64,000 nt of DNA from Gammaproteobacteria bacterium (lineage in GTDB: Bacteria; Pseudomonadota; Gammaproteobacteria; Burkholderiales; Rhodocyclaceae). Below, piece by piece: positions 1 through 9,885 of this stretch. The notes under the pieces are model-generated. The model was given only the letters and a program-made list of their open reading frames with translations, was not told the DNA's origin and searched no databases. Where the stretch lies: the NCBI GenBank assembly GCA_029289235.1, contig JARFTZ010000032.1, positions 62,001 to 126,000 of the forward strand, read 5' to 3'. The position numbers and the translations under genes were made by a program. Position 1 is the stretch's first letter. Every line of letters begins with the position of its first letter.

Positions 1-1
1 A

Positions 2-721
2 TGCTTCTCAAGCAGCGGACTTTCCCGGTTGATCCGCAGTCACCTCGTGCAGCTCGACAGCGGTACGCCACCGAGCGAATTGCAACTCGCTGATTTCGCT
101 GCCACCCCTACGGGGGAAAGCGCCCTGCGGCACGTAGCGGAATTCCTCGACAATCCCAGGACGCGTCGCTTTCCGCGGCGCAGGCAAAACTATCGAGGAG
201 AAATGTGCTTTGGAATAGAGCATGTCTTCCAGGTCCGCTCCGAGCCAACGAGGCGCACACCGTCATCGTACTGGATGATCATCAACGAAAGTCCGGACGG
301 TTACGCGGCCATGCACATCTCGGGCAAAGCAATTCCAAGTTCTGCCGGAGACATCGCCGCACTGCGAACCGAGAACTCTGATAACTGGCAACTATGCCTG
401 ATCCGCTGGATGCATTCGGCCAATCCGGAACACCACGAACTGGGTTTGCAGATAATCGCCACGCGCTTCATTCCGGCGAAAGTCACCGCGACGCCAGCAC
501 CTGGCCTCTCCCTCCTTCAACAATCTGCCCTGTACTTCCCGCCGACACCACCCGTGCATGGGCACGAAGCACTATTGCTCCCTGCCGAGGCACGACAGAG
601 CGCAAACAATGCGTTGATATTGATCATTGAACAGGGCAACGTGTCGGTACGCGAAATCCGCCTCGGCCCGCTCGAGGAACGAACCCCCAGAATCGATATA
701 TTCCGGATCGCCCCAGCGTAG
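2..721 (+). CDS. Conserved hypothetical protein with PilZ-like C-terminal region, 5' partial
   Basis: The reading frame is open to the left edge of the window, so only the last 239 codons are seen and the true start lies outside. The visible part contains a stretch beginning SSYWMIINESPDGYAA, followed by a GDIAALR...W.LCLIRWM....ELGLQII pattern. This resembles the beta-barrel C-terminus of PilZ-like (c-di-GMP receptor-type) proteins found in betaproteobacteria, but I see no clear RxxxR/DxSxxG ligand motif. I therefore treat the PilZ link as a fold-level inference and assign no function. No signal peptide or membrane segment is visible. It converges on the BrkB-family gene with a 34-bp gap. 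Confidence 0.6.
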   Translation, partial: CFSSSGLSRLIRSHLVQLDSGTPPSELQLADFAATPTGESALRHVAEFLDNPRTRRFPRRRQNYRGEMCFGIEHVFQVRSEPTRRTPSSYWMIINESPDGYAAMHISGKAIPSSAGDIAALRTENSDNWQLCLIRWMHSANPEHHELGLQIIATRFIPAKVTATPAPGLSLLQQSALYFPPTPPVHGHEALLLPAEARQSANNALILIIEQGNVSVREIRLGPLEERTPRIDIFRIAPA

Positions 722-755
722 GGGATGCTTCACACAACGCCAGTCAAGGCACGTC

Positions 756-1628
756 TTATCGACCACCCCGGAATTCTGCAAGCGTGGCCGCCAACAAGGC
801 GCCAACCAGAACCATCGCCCACGACAGATACAGCCAAAGGAGAAATATCGGCACGGTGGCGAAGGCGCCATATACCAGCGTAATCGAGGGGAAATGAGAC
901 AAATACAACTCAAACCCCTTCTGCATCAACAGGAATCCGAGCGCAGCAAACGAACCGCCGGCAACCGCATCGCACAGACGGACCCGTTTTGCAGGAACGA
1001 CACGATAGAGTCCGGCGAAGAAAATGGCGGCCACTAACACGCCGGTTGCTTTCGAAAGGAGCTTGTGCAGCCACTGCTGTTCCACGATCAGCCCGGACGA
1101 GAGCGTCACCGCGAAGGAAATGCCCGCAACGACGTAGGCGACGGCCAGTGGCCACAGAACGATCAGCCCGCCATACAAGCCGATACGACGCCACCAGGAT
1201 CGCTTTTGCGAAGTGCGCCAGACGTGGTTGAACGCGCGCTCGACCGTCTGCAGCAGCAGAAAGGCGGACAGGACCAGCACCAGAAGCCCGGCGACCGTGA
1301 CATTCAACGCCTTCTGCGAAAACACCAGAATGTGCTGGATGATCAGGCCGGCACTACGTTCCGGCAACATGTTGCGAACGATCCCTTCCAGTTCATCGAC
1401 CATCACCAGAAACGACGGCATCGCCGACATTGTCCCGAGCAAAACCGCCACCAGAGGAACGAGTGACAGGAGCGTCGTGAACGCCAGACTGCCGCAGACC
1501 TGATCAAAATCCTCGGCAACGAATCGACGCCAAATCCGTGCAACGAAACACCGGAAACGGGAAAGTCGACGTTTCATCCGGAAATCGAACCGGCTCGACC
1601 AGTTTGCGCCCTGACGCCGGGCCTTCAA
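756..1628 (-). CDS. YihY/virulence factor BrkB family inner-membrane protein
   Basis: This is a 290-residue polytopic membrane protein. It shows the family features: an N-terminal region with [20 protein letters not shown], a central run of hydrophobic segments (about six helices), and a C-terminal [19 protein letters not shown] segment. The family was once annotated as RNase BN; that activity belongs to another protein, and the real role of YihY/BrkB proteins is unsettled (transport or envelope integrity). The start codon overlaps the psd stop codon (ATGA), so translation is probably coupled to psd. A second possible start is Met18 (MKRRLSRF). The length is normal for the short proteobacterial form. 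Confidence 0.85.
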   Translation of the reverse strand: MKARRQGANWSSRFDFRMKRRLSRFRCFVARIWRRFVAEDFDQVCGSLAFTTLLSLVPLVAVLLGTMSAMPSFLVMVDELEGIVRNMLPERSAGLIIQHILVFSQKALNVTVAGLLVLVLSAFLLLQTVERAFNHVWRTSQKRSWWRRIGLYGGLIVLWPLAVAYVVAGISFAVTLSSGLIVEQQWLHKLLSKATGVLVAAIFFAGLYRVVPAKRVRLCDAVAGGSFAALGFLLMQKGFELYLSHFPSITLVYGAFATVPIFLLWLYLSWAMVLVGALLAATLAEFRGGR

Positions 1629-2260
1629 GCCAGTTCGGCGAGGATGCTGCTCGAAGCGTAAACCTTCTCGCCGATAACCACCTTGACCTGGGCATCCAGT
1701 GGAAGATAAAGATCCACACGCGAGCCGAAGCGGATGAATCCGAAACGCTCGCCGGCTTCCAGAGCTTTTCCCGGAGCGACGTAGTTGAGAATACGACGGG
1801 CAATCAGGCCGGCAATCTGCACACAGGTCACATCCTGTCCATCAGGCGTTTTCAGATGCAGCGCGCAACGTTCGTTCTCCAGCGACGCCTTGTCGAGATC
1901 CGCATTCAAGAAACGCCCGGGGTTATACCACTTGTTCTCGACAGAACTCCGGAGCGGCGCACGGTTGGAATGGACATTGAACACGTTCATGAACACACTG
2001 ACTTTCAGCGCACGACGGTTCAGGTAGGGATCCCGGGTTTCCTCGACGACCACGATCCGGCCATCGGCAGGCGCCAGGACGCTTTTCTCCCCGCCGGCAA
2101 TCACCCGCGCCGGATCACGGAAAAACTGCAGGCAGAAAATGAAAACCAACCAGAACGGCATCGACCAGAATCCGGCGGCGGACGCGATCAATGCAAGAAC
2201 CAACGAGCCGGCGATGAACGGCCAGCCCTCTCTAGCGATAAATGGATGCGGATAATTCAT
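1625..2260 (-). CDS. psd: Phosphatidylserine decarboxylase proenzyme, short form
   Basis: The enzyme decarboxylates phosphatidylserine to phosphatidylethanolamine at the inner membrane. The 211-residue protein is the short (type II-like) form. Two hydrophobic segments lie near residues 13-45, followed by the LAPADGR motif (62-68), [13 protein letters not shown] (90-102) and the self-cleavage motif FGS at 178-180. Cleavage between Gly179 and Ser180 would convert Ser180 into the pyruvoyl cofactor and give a small alpha chain of about 32 residues. The gene follows ilvC on the same strand after about 100 bp and overlaps the BrkB-family gene by 4 bp. Phosphatidylserine synthase (pssA), often next in related genomes, is not beside it here. 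Confidence 0.95.
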   Translation of the reverse strand: MNYPHPFIAREGWPFIAGSLVLALIASAAGFWSMPFWLVFIFCLQFFRDPARVIAGGEKSVLAPADGRIVVVEETRDPYLNRRALKVSVFMNVFNVHSNRAPLRSSVENKWYNPGRFLNADLDKASLENERCALHLKTPDGQDVTCVQIAGLIARRILNYVAPGKALEAGERFGFIRFGSRVDLYLPLDAQVKVVIGEKVYASSSILAELA

Positions 2261-2308
2261 TTGAGGCAGCAGGAAGTTGCGGGGATTAGACTGAGCCGGA
2301 CGGGGCTC

Positions 2309-2332
2309 GGGCGGCGTTTGTCAACACCGCCC
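2309..2332 (-). other. GC-rich intergenic hairpin between ilvC and psd
   Basis: Read on the minus strand, GGGCGGTGTT pairs with AACGCCGCCC around a GACA loop, a 10-bp stem with one G-U pair. No U-run follows, so it is not a classical intrinsic terminator. It may stabilise the 3' end of the upstream ilvBNC mRNA or separate it from psd. Function is inferred only. Confidence 0.4.
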
Positions 2333-2362
2333 GCCCCCCGCAGACTCCTGACTTGACCTGGA

Positions 2363-3394
<1,032 letters not shown>

Positions 3395-3410
3395 TTAAGA
3401 ACTTGGTAAA

Positions 3411-3902
3411 TCAGACTTTCAGAACCCGGTCGCCACGGCCGATGCCGCTGACGCCCGTACGTACGGTTTCAAGGATCAGATCCCCGTCGATGGCCTGGAT
3501 GAAAGAATCCAGTTTCGAACCGCTCCCGGTCAATTCGATAACGTAGGTTGCATCGGTAACATCAATGATGCGCCCGCGGTAGATGTCGGCCATCCGTTTC
3601 ATTTCCTCGCGATCCTTGCCGGTGGCACGCACCTTGATCAACATCAACTCGCGCTCGATGTGCGCCGCCTCGGAGAGGTCCACCACCTTGATGACATCAA
3701 TCAATTTGTTGAGCTGCTTGGTAATCTGCTCGATGATCTCATCGCTGCCGGATGTCACGATGGTCAGCCGGGACAGCGAAGAATCCTCGGTCGGAGCCAC
3801 CGTCAACGTCTCGATATTATAACCTCGCGCCGAAAAAAGCCCGGCGACCCGCGAGAGCGCCCCCGCTTCGTTCTCAAGCAGGATGGAAATGATGTGTCGC
3901 AT
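3411..3902 (-). CDS. ilvN: Acetolactate synthase small (regulatory) subunit
   Basis: This is the regulatory subunit of acetohydroxyacid synthase; it binds valine and tunes the catalytic subunit. The 163-residue protein starts with the ACT domain signature MRHIISILLENEAGALSRVAGLFSARGYN and has the second conserved region with RELMLIKV. Length equals that of the IlvH (AHAS III) small subunit, so ilvH would be an equally valid name. A GAGGGAG ribosome-binding site precedes the ATG. It lies 14 bp after the large-subunit gene and 31 bp before ilvC, forming one operon. Confidence 0.96.
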   Translation of the reverse strand: MRHIISILLENEAGALSRVAGLFSARGYNIETLTVAPTEDSSLSRLTIVTSGSDEIIEQITKQLNKLIDVIKVVDLSEAAHIERELMLIKVRATGKDREEMKRMADIYRGRIIDVTDATYVIELTGSGSKLDSFIQAIDGDLILETVRTGVSGIGRGDRVLKV

Positions 3903-3916
3903 GTTGTCGCTCCCTC

Positions 3917-5620
3917 TTACAGATTCTCGTCAGCCAGGACCATCTCGGCCAAGCCCTTGCCCGCGGCCACCATCGGAAAGACATTCGCCTCCCGGGCCGT
4001 GCGGATATCGAGGAAAACCAGATCGTCCTTGTGGTCCACAAATGCCCGCTTCAGCGCCGGCTCCACATCTTCCGGCCTCTCGACGCGGATACCTACGTGA
4101 CCGTAGGCCTCGGCGAGCTTCACGAAATCGGGAATCGAATCCATGTAAGTCTGCGAATAGCGCCGGCTGTAGAACATCTCCTGCCACTGGCGGACCATTC
4201 CCAGATAGCGGTTGTTCAGGTTGATGATCTTGATCGGCAGACCGAACTGTTTGGCCGTCGACAGCTCCTGGATGCACATCTGGATCGAGCCGTCACCGGT
4301 CACGCACGCCACCTGCCTGTCAGGATTGGCAAAAGCCGCACCGATCGCGTAGGGCAGCCCCACCCCCATCGTTCCCAGACCACCCGAGTTCAGCCAGCGG
4401 CGCGGCTTGTCGAACTTGTAGTATTGCGCCGCCCACATCTGGTGCTGGCCGACGTCGGAGGTAATGATCGCATCCCCCCTGGTCACTTCCCAGAGTTTCT
4501 CGATCACGTACTGCGGCATGATCGCATCCTTCATTCCGTACTTCATGCACTGCCGCGCCCGCCAGTTCTCGATCTCCGCCCACCAATCGGAGATGTCCTT
4601 CCGTTCCTGCTCGGCTTCGAGCAGGCGAACCATCTCGCCGAGCACGTCTGACACGTTGCCGACGATCGGCACATCAACACGCACACGCTTCGAAATAGAC
4701 GACGGATCAATGTCAACGTGAATGATCTTGCGCGGAACCGTTGCAAAATCCTCGGGATTGCCGATCACGCGATCATCGAAGCGCGTTCCAACAGCCAGCA
4801 ACACATCACAGTGCTGCATTGCGAGGTTGGCTTCCAGCGTACCGTGCATGCCTGGCATGCCGAGGAATTGACGGTCGGTGCCGGGGTAACCACCGAGCCC
4901 CATCAGGGTATTGGTGATCGGGAATCCCAGCAGGCGGGTCAAGCGCGTCAGCTGCTCGGCTGCATTAGCCAGAATCACGCCGCCACCGGTGTAGATCATC
5001 GGCCGCTTTGCGCCGAGCAGCAACTGGACTGCCTTCTTGATCTGCCCCGAGTGTCCCTTGATCACCGGATTGTACGAGCGCAACTTGATTTCCGCGGGGT
5101 ACTCGAACTTGCATTTCGCGGCGGTAATGTCCTTCGGCACATCGACGACCACCGGCCCAGGGCGACCGGTATTGGCGATGTAGAACGCCTTCTTGATGGT
5201 GGCCGCCAGATCGCGTACATCCTTGACCAGAAAATTATGCTTTACGCACGGCCTCGTAATACCGACCGTGTCGCACTCCTGAAAGGCATCCTGGCCGATG
5301 TAGGTGGTCGGCACCTGGCCGGAGATAACCACCAGCGGAATCGAGTCCATGTAGGCGGTGGCGATTCCGGTGACCGCATTCGTCGCCCCGGGGCCGGACG
5401 TGACCATCGCCACCCCGACGCGCTGCGTCGAGCGTGAATAGGCGTCAGCCGCATGCACCGCAGCCTGTTCATGCCTGACAAGGATGTGCTTGACCTTGTC
5501 CTGCTTGAACAATTCATCGTAGATGTGCAGGACAGATCCGCCCGGATAGCCGAAAACGTAGTCGACCTTTTCTTCCTGCAGGCACCTGATTACAATCTCT
5601 GCACCGGTCATCATGGTCAT
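3917..5620 (-). CDS. ilvB: Acetolactate synthase large (catalytic) subunit
   Basis: This is the thiamine-diphosphate- and FAD-dependent enzyme that makes acetolactate or acetohydroxybutyrate, the first step of branched-chain amino acid synthesis. The 567-residue protein carries the N-terminal GYPGG and RHEQAAVHAADAYSR (catalytic Glu), the central FAD-binding domain, and the C-terminal GDGSIQMCIQEL...NLNNRYLGMVRQWQ ThDP motif. I chose the ATG at 5620 (MTMMTGAE), which has a GTAAGG ribosome-binding site and aligns with family N-termini. The frame stays open about 50 codons further upstream without a recognisable sequence. The ilvI name is also used for this form. Branched-chain control is probably transcriptional; I found no leader peptide. 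Confidence 0.96.
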   Translation of the reverse strand: MTMMTGAEIVIRCLQEEKVDYVFGYPGGSVLHIYDELFKQDKVKHILVRHEQAAVHAADAYSRSTQRVGVAMVTSGPGATNAVTGIATAYMDSIPLVVISGQVPTTYIGQDAFQECDTVGITRPCVKHNFLVKDVRDLAATIKKAFYIANTGRPGPVVVDVPKDITAAKCKFEYPAEIKLRSYNPVIKGHSGQIKKAVQLLLGAKRPMIYTGGGVILANAAEQLTRLTRLLGFPITNTLMGLGGYPGTDRQFLGMPGMHGTLEANLAMQHCDVLLAVGTRFDDRVIGNPEDFATVPRKIIHVDIDPSSISKRVRVDVPIVGNVSDVLGEMVRLLEAEQERKDISDWWAEIENWRARQCMKYGMKDAIMPQYVIEKLWEVTRGDAIITSDVGQHQMWAAQYYKFDKPRRWLNSGGLGTMGVGLPYAIGAAFANPDRQVACVTGDGSIQMCIQELSTAKQFGLPIKIINLNNRYLGMVRQWQEMFYSRRYSQTYMDSIPDFVKLAEAYGHVGIRVERPEDVEPALKRAFVDHKDDLVFLDIRTAREANVFPMVAAGKGLAEMVLADENL

Positions 5621-5773
5621 GGTTTTTGCCTTACAAAGAGAACTCTGGAAAAAGCTGGTAACGTTAAGGCCTAGACCTTTTTTGGTCAAGACTCGCGTCA
5701 TCGACGCCTGCGCTCCGGCGCAAACCTCATCTCGATTTCCCCTGGGACACTGATTCTGGCCAGCCAACGCGAA

Positions 5774-6319
5774 TTGTCGGACTTTCTCGCAGCTTCGGAG
5801 CGGCGCGCCTTCAAGCAGGCCATGTTCGCTGTCCGCAACGAAGAGACGGCGCTCGACCTCGTGCAGGATTCCATGTTGAAACTTGCCGAGAAATATGGCG
5901 ATCGCCCGGCGGAAGAGCTTCCGCTACTGTTCCAGCGCATCATGCAGAACACCATCCGGGACCACTACCGCCGCAGCAAGATCCGCTCGCTCTGGACAAC
6001 CCTGCTCTCCGCTTTCAGTTCGGACAACGAAGATGATCACGATCCGCTGGAAACGATCGAGGTCGAAGCAGAGTCGTTCACCCACGACACCCCGGATGGA
6101 AGGTTCCAACAAGCACAACTTCTTGATATAATTGAAAAAGAAATAAAACAATTGCCCACGCGTCAACGCGAAGCCTTTCTCATGCGTTATTGGGAAGACA
6201 TGGATGTCGCAGAGACTGCTGCTGCAATGGGCTGCTCGGAAGGCAGCGTCAAGACACACTGTTCGCGTGCCACGCACACGCTGGCAAGCGCACTGAAAGC
6301 AAAGGGAATCACGCTATGA
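5774..6319 (+). CDS. RNA polymerase sigma factor, ECF-like (sigma-70 family)
   Basis: This is a 181-residue sigma factor with region 2 (AFKQAMFAVRNEETALDLVQDSMLKLAEKYG...LFQRIMQNTIRDHYRR) and region 4 (LPTRQREAFLMRYWEDMDVAETAAAMGCSEGSVKTHCSRA). An acidic linker of about 40 residues separates them. The first conventional start in this frame is TTG at 5774, which has no ribosome-binding site. A CTG at 5756 would add LASQRE, lies 8 nt behind GGGA, and fits the start position I expect from relatives, so the true start may be non-canonical. It is the first gene of a coupled operon whose next product has one membrane helix. That arrangement recalls sigma/anti-sigma pairs, but the pairing is not shown. 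Confidence 0.88.
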   Translation: MSDFLAASERRAFKQAMFAVRNEETALDLVQDSMLKLAEKYGDRPAEELPLLFQRIMQNTIRDHYRRSKIRSLWTTLLSAFSSDNEDDHDPLETIEVEAESFTHDTPDGRFQQAQLLDIIEKEIKQLPTRQREAFLMRYWEDMDVAETAAAMGCSEGSVKTHCSRATHTLASALKAKGITL

Positions 6320-6693
6320 ACGAGCAACATTTCGCCTACAAGGTCAGGCAGCACCTGAATCGCGGTGTGCATGACCTTCGTCCGGAAACGCTGGACCGGC
6401 TTGCTGCTGCCCGTGCACTGGCACTCAACCACCAGAAACAACCCGCAAAGTCACCGGTCCTTGCTGCTGTTGGCGGCATTTTCTCGTTCGACTCAGTCGT
6501 TCCCCGTTTCACCCAGATCCTTGCAGGACTGGCCTTGTTGTTGTGCGCTGCCTATTCAACCTACTGGGTTGCCGACCAGCAAGTAAAGGAACTCGGGGAT
6601 ATCGACTCAGCAATCCTTGCTGATGAACTGCCCATTGGCGCATTCACCGACAAAGGCTTTGCCGCATGGCTAAGAAGCACCTCGTCGGAATAA
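6316..6693 (+). CDS. DUF3619 family single-pass membrane protein
   Basis: The 125-residue protein begins MNEQHFAYKVRQHLNRGVHDLRPETLDRLAAARALAL and has one membrane segment near residues 72-94 (FTQILAGLALLLCAAYSTYWVA). The C-terminal part (LADELPIGAFTDKGFAAWL) would be periplasmic if the N-terminus is cytosolic. This matches the DUF3619 family of betaproteobacteria, of unknown function. Its ATG overlaps the sigma factor stop (ATGA). By position and topology it could be a membrane partner or anti-sigma of that factor, but it lacks a recognisable anti-sigma domain such as ZAS. The inference is weak. Confidence 0.8.
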   Translation: MNEQHFAYKVRQHLNRGVHDLRPETLDRLAAARALALNHQKQPAKSPVLAAVGGIFSFDSVVPRFTQILAGLALLLCAAYSTYWVADQQVKELGDIDSAILADELPIGAFTDKGFAAWLRSTSSE

Positions 6694-7235
6694 TACTGGG
6701 CACCTTCATGTCGCTGAATGGCTGGTCGCAAACGACCGGCCCGTCTGTTATCGCCACACCGCCACAACCTACCTGGAGCGAATTGACGGTAGCCCAGAAA
6801 ATAGTTCTCGCACCGTTAAGCGACGAATGGGACTCCCTTGAGGCTTATCGCCAGAAAACGTGGATTGGTATCGCCGCCCGTTTTTCGTCCATGACCCCGG
6901 AAGAGCAGCGACGCGTTCAGAGCCAGATGCAAGAGTGGCGAAAAATGACGCCGGAGCAGCGACGCCGGGCCCGGGAAAATTTCAAGAGCACGAGCCAGCT
7001 GACAGCCGAACAACGGCAAAAACTCAAGCAAAAGTGGGAAGAGTACTTGAGCTTGCCGGTCGAAGAAAAAGAGAAACTCAAGCAACTAGCGGCCGGAAAA
7101 TCAGTTTCCAGACCCGCTCAGCCGCTGGTACCCATCAGCACCGTCCCGCCGGCCAAATCCAAACTGCCACCGCTCAATCTGTCGCCCCTCTCGCCGCTCC
7201 CGAAGCCCGTCGGAAAGCCGGACAGGAAGCAATGA
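6666..7235 (+). CDS. DUF3106 domain secreted protein
   Basis: The 189-residue protein has a signal-like hydrophobic N-terminus (KKHLVGIILGTFMSLNGWSQ), so it is probably periplasmic. The body is a charged helical domain built from repeats of the kind LTVAQKIVLAPL, MTPEEQRRVQSQMQEWRKMTPEQRRRARENF and LTAEQRQKLKQKWEEY, the hallmark of DUF3106. A proline-rich tail follows. The gene overlaps the DUF3619 gene by 28 bp in another frame and overlaps the RDD gene by an ATGA, so all four genes are likely co-translated. The family role is unknown; the helical layout resembles periplasmic stress-sensor proteins of the Spy/CpxP kind only superficially. Confidence 0.82.
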   Translation: MAKKHLVGIILGTFMSLNGWSQTTGPSVIATPPQPTWSELTVAQKIVLAPLSDEWDSLEAYRQKTWIGIAARFSSMTPEEQRRVQSQMQEWRKMTPEQRRRARENFKSTSQLTAEQRQKLKQKWEEYLSLPVEEKEKLKQLAAGKSVSRPAQPLVPISTVPPAKSKLPPLNLSPLSPLPKPVGKPDRKQ

Positions 7236-7663
7236 GAAGGGGACCAACGAATACGGATTCTCTTCCTGGCATCGTCCGGCGCCTTGCAAGCATGACCTAC
7301 GACGCCCTTCTATTGCTCGGAATCGTGGCTGTCACGCTGCTTCTTCCCCACACCCTGATCAGTCACTGGCTGCATCGCGTTGCAACCCCTCTGCTTCTCT
7401 GGGCTCACCTTTTTCTTGTATTGCTCGTCTATTTTTATTGGTTCTGGACCCACGGCGGACAGACGCTGGCAATGAAAACCTGGCGAACCCGCGTTGTCGA
7501 CTGCAAAGGACGTCCGCTCCGGCCGCTGCACGCGCTATTACGCTTTCTTCTCTGCTGGCCGAGCATCGGTCTCTTCGGCATTGGCCTGCTCTGGGCGTTT
7601 CTTGACCGAGACAGGCAATTTCTCCACGACCGTCTCGCGGGTACGCGTATTGTCTTTTCCTGA
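7232..7663 (+). CDS. RDD family membrane protein
   Basis: The 143-residue protein has an RDD-type layout: RRLASMTYDALLLLGIV, then helices at about residues 25-43 and 50-70, then GGQTLAMKTWRTRVVD.KGRPL and a final helix followed by FLDRDRQFLHDRLAGTRIV. RDD proteins are small integral membrane proteins with no agreed single function; some transport ions or solutes. The ATG overlaps the DUF3106 stop codon. It ends the sigma operon and converges on lptG with only 9 bp between stop codons and no clear terminator. Confidence 0.85.
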   Translation: MRRGPTNTDSLPGIVRRLASMTYDALLLLGIVAVTLLLPHTLISHWLHRVATPLLLWAHLFLVLLVYFYWFWTHGGQTLAMKTWRTRVVDCKGRPLRPLHALLRFLLCWPSIGLFGIGLLWAFLDRDRQFLHDRLAGTRIVFS

Positions 7664-7672
7664 CGGCCCGGA

Positions 7673-8746
7673 CTAGCGACGCTCGAACCACCAGATCATG
7701 CCGACAGCCGCGAGCATGAACAATGCCGAAGGCGCGATCGCACTGAGGAATGGAGACCAACTATTGATCGCCCCGAGGTTCGAGAACAACCCGTTGAGCA
7801 TGTGGAACAACACCCCGAGCATCACGCCGGTGAATATCTTCAGGCTTACCCCGCTAACGCGGTCGTGCGTATATCCGAACGGCAATGCCAGCGCCACCAT
7901 GACAAGTGCTGCCAAGGGATAAACCAGTTTCTTCCACATGGCGATGTCGTAACGCTGGGTCTTTTGCTTGTTCTCGGAGAGATGCCGCGTATACGCCGCG
8001 AGATGCAACAACGACATCCGCTCCGGCGAGACCATCAGCACTGACAGAATGTCCGGGTTGAGCGCCGAGCGCCACTCCAGATCCGGCAGTCGCACCAGTT
8101 CGGCCCGCTCGTCCATGATACTGGTCCTGACAACCTTGGACAGCCGCCAACTCGCTGGCGGGATATAGACACCCTCCTCCGCCTCGGTCACCGAGCGCAA
8201 CCTGGCGTCCTTGTCGAAATCGTAAATGCGAATACCCTGGAGGCGTGTATCCGGAAGAACCGTGCGTACGTTGATGAAACTGCGCTCGTCGCGCACCCAG
8301 AGACCGCTGCGCAGTTCCTGCCCAACCGCCTTGCCCCGCTCCTGAAGGCGCATTTGCTGCGCAGCGCGTTCCGACGGCGGAGCAACAGCCTCGCCAATAA
8401 CGAAGGTGAGCAGCGCGAACACGGCCGCCACCATTATCAGGCTGGAGAGGAGACTCCGCGTCGACATGCCCGACGCCCGCAGCACGGTGATTTCGGAATG
8501 CCGGGCCAGCGTCGACAGCGCGTACAGCGTTCCGATCAGCACCGCCACCGGCATCAGTTCATAAACTCGCCCAGGCATGCGCAACAGGACAAACGCGACG
8601 GCATGATGCAACTGGTAAGCGCCCTTCCCGACGCTTTTTACCTCGTTGATCATGTCGAAGAAACCAAACAGCGCCAGGAAGGCCACCAGGACCAGCAGGA
8701 TTGCCCCGGAAACTTCGCGCGCCAGATAACGGCGGTAGATCTTCAT
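7673..8746 (-). CDS. lptG: LPS export ABC transporter permease LptG
   Basis: This is one of the two transmembrane subunits of the LptB2FG complex that extracts lipopolysaccharide from the inner membrane and feeds the LptC-A-D bridge. The 357-residue protein starts MKIYRRYLAREVSGAILLVLVAFLALFGFFD and has three N-terminal helices. A periplasmic beta-jellyroll domain spans about residues 140-270, and three C-terminal helices end in WWFERR, the standard architecture. The start codon overlaps the lptF stop (4 bp), so the pair is translationally coupled. Length is typical for LptG. Confidence 0.96.
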   Translation of the reverse strand: MKIYRRYLAREVSGAILLVLVAFLALFGFFDMINEVKSVGKGAYQLHHAVAFVLLRMPGRVYELMPVAVLIGTLYALSTLARHSEITVLRASGMSTRSLLSSLIMVAAVFALLTFVIGEAVAPPSERAAQQMRLQERGKAVGQELRSGLWVRDERSFINVRTVLPDTRLQGIRIYDFDKDARLRSVTEAEEGVYIPPASWRLSKVVRTSIMDERAELVRLPDLEWRSALNPDILSVLMVSPERMSLLHLAAYTRHLSENKQKTQRYDIAMWKKLVYPLAALVMVALALPFGYTHDRVSGVSLKIFTGVMLGVLFHMLNGLFSNLGAINSWSPFLSAIAPSALFMLAAVGMIWWFERR

Positions 8747-9822
8747 CGGAAAAACCTGGCGAAAGAAAGTACGGCAATGCGCCGGAAGAACAGCAATGGC
8801 AGCAGGCAGAACATGAAGAGATGAATGCCGACGAGGCCGGCCTCGAACGAAACCCGGCCGCTTGCCACCCAGGCCTGGCCGACGGTCATCAGGTTGTTGT
8901 AAACGAGATAGGTGAAGAGCGCGAGCAGCATGTTCGCGGAGCGACCGGCGCGCGGATTGACAAAGGAGAGCGGAATCGCCAGCAATGCCAGGATGATCGC
9001 CGATACCGGCATCCCGATGCGCCACAGCAATTCGGCGCGATACCGTGGCTCATCGTTGTCCAGCAACTCCAGCGTGGGCGTGCTCTTTGGGGTTTTCTCG
9101 ATTCCACGCGCTTCCTTGGTCTCGACGCGCACGGCGTAACGTCCGTACTCCATGATCCGGAACTCCGCCGATCCCGGCTCCATCTCGTAGCGACGACCGT
9201 TCTCCAGCACGATGAACCGGTCGCCGTTCTCGGCGATTTCCTGATACCCCGTCGCGGCCATCGTCACGCCGAGGCGCTGGTTTTGCACCGAACTGACGAA
9301 CACGTTCTTGACATGGCTTTCATCATCGGCGACCCCTTCGACAAAAATCACACGATCCCCGGACGACGATTCCTGGAAGGCGCCCGGTGTCGCCTGGCTG
9401 GCATCGCGCCGCGTTTCGAGGTTGCCCCGATACTCGGCGCTTTTCGACAGCGCCCAGGGGGATGCGAAGAACGACAGGGCCGCGATCGCCACGACCAGAG
9501 GAAGGATGAACGCCATCACCGGCCGTACCCAGGCGGTGAGCGAAACACCGCAGGAAAACCACACCACCATTTCCGAATCGCGGTAGCTGCGGGATAGCGC
9601 AAGCAGGATGGCAATGAACGTCGACAACGAAAGCAGGGTCGGTATGTAGTTCAGAGCCGAAAAACCGAGCAAGGCCACTACTGCCTCCGGCGCAATCGAA
9701 CCCTCGGCGGCATCGCCGAGCAAACGGATCAGTTGCGTCGTAAGAAGTATGGCGAACAGCGCAATGAAGACGCCGGCCGCCGACTGGGTGAATTCGCGCC
9801 GGATCGCGCGCTGGAAGATCAT
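8743..9822 (-). CDS. lptF: LPS export ABC transporter permease LptF
   Basis: This is the partner permease of LptG in lipopolysaccharide export. The 359-residue protein opens MIFQRAIRREFTQSAAGVFIALFAILLTTQLIRLLG and has the YxPtLLSLSTFIAILLALSRSYRDSEM segment of the family. A periplasmic jellyroll domain is followed by three C-terminal helices. It is transcribed divergently from pepA across a 63-bp gap, the usual arrangement in betaproteobacteria, so both promoters must lie in that short region. No strong ribosome-binding site precedes the ATG. Confidence 0.96.
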   Translation of the reverse strand: MIFQRAIRREFTQSAAGVFIALFAILLTTQLIRLLGDAAEGSIAPEAVVALLGFSALNYIPTLLSLSTFIAILLALSRSYRDSEMVVWFSCGVSLTAWVRPVMAFILPLVVAIAALSFFASPWALSKSAEYRGNLETRRDASQATPGAFQESSSGDRVIFVEGVADDESHVKNVFVSSVQNQRLGVTMAATGYQEIAENGDRFIVLENGRRYEMEPGSAEFRIMEYGRYAVRVETKEARGIEKTPKSTPTLELLDNDEPRYRAELLWRIGMPVSAIILALLAIPLSFVNPRAGRSANMLLALFTYLVYNNLMTVGQAWVASGRVSFEAGLVGIHLFMFCLLPLLFFRRIAVLSFARFFR

Positions 9823-9885
9823 GTTTTGACTGGGAGAAATACTGCAGTGATAATCGGCGTCTTCGATCCCGAGCAGGAGAAGCCG

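Noticed and set aside
5621-5767. Upstream extension of acetolactate synthase or a leader peptide with several Leu and Val codons (MTRVLTKKGLGLNV...)
   Set aside because: The codons for branched-chain residues are scattered, there is no stop before ilvB and no alternative hairpins were seen. The internal start at 5620 has a good ribosome-binding site and matches the family.
9733-9885. A longer pepA starting at 9733
   Set aside because: It would overlap the divergent lptF gene by 90 bp and has no conserved residues; GTG at 9886 has a proper ribosome-binding site.
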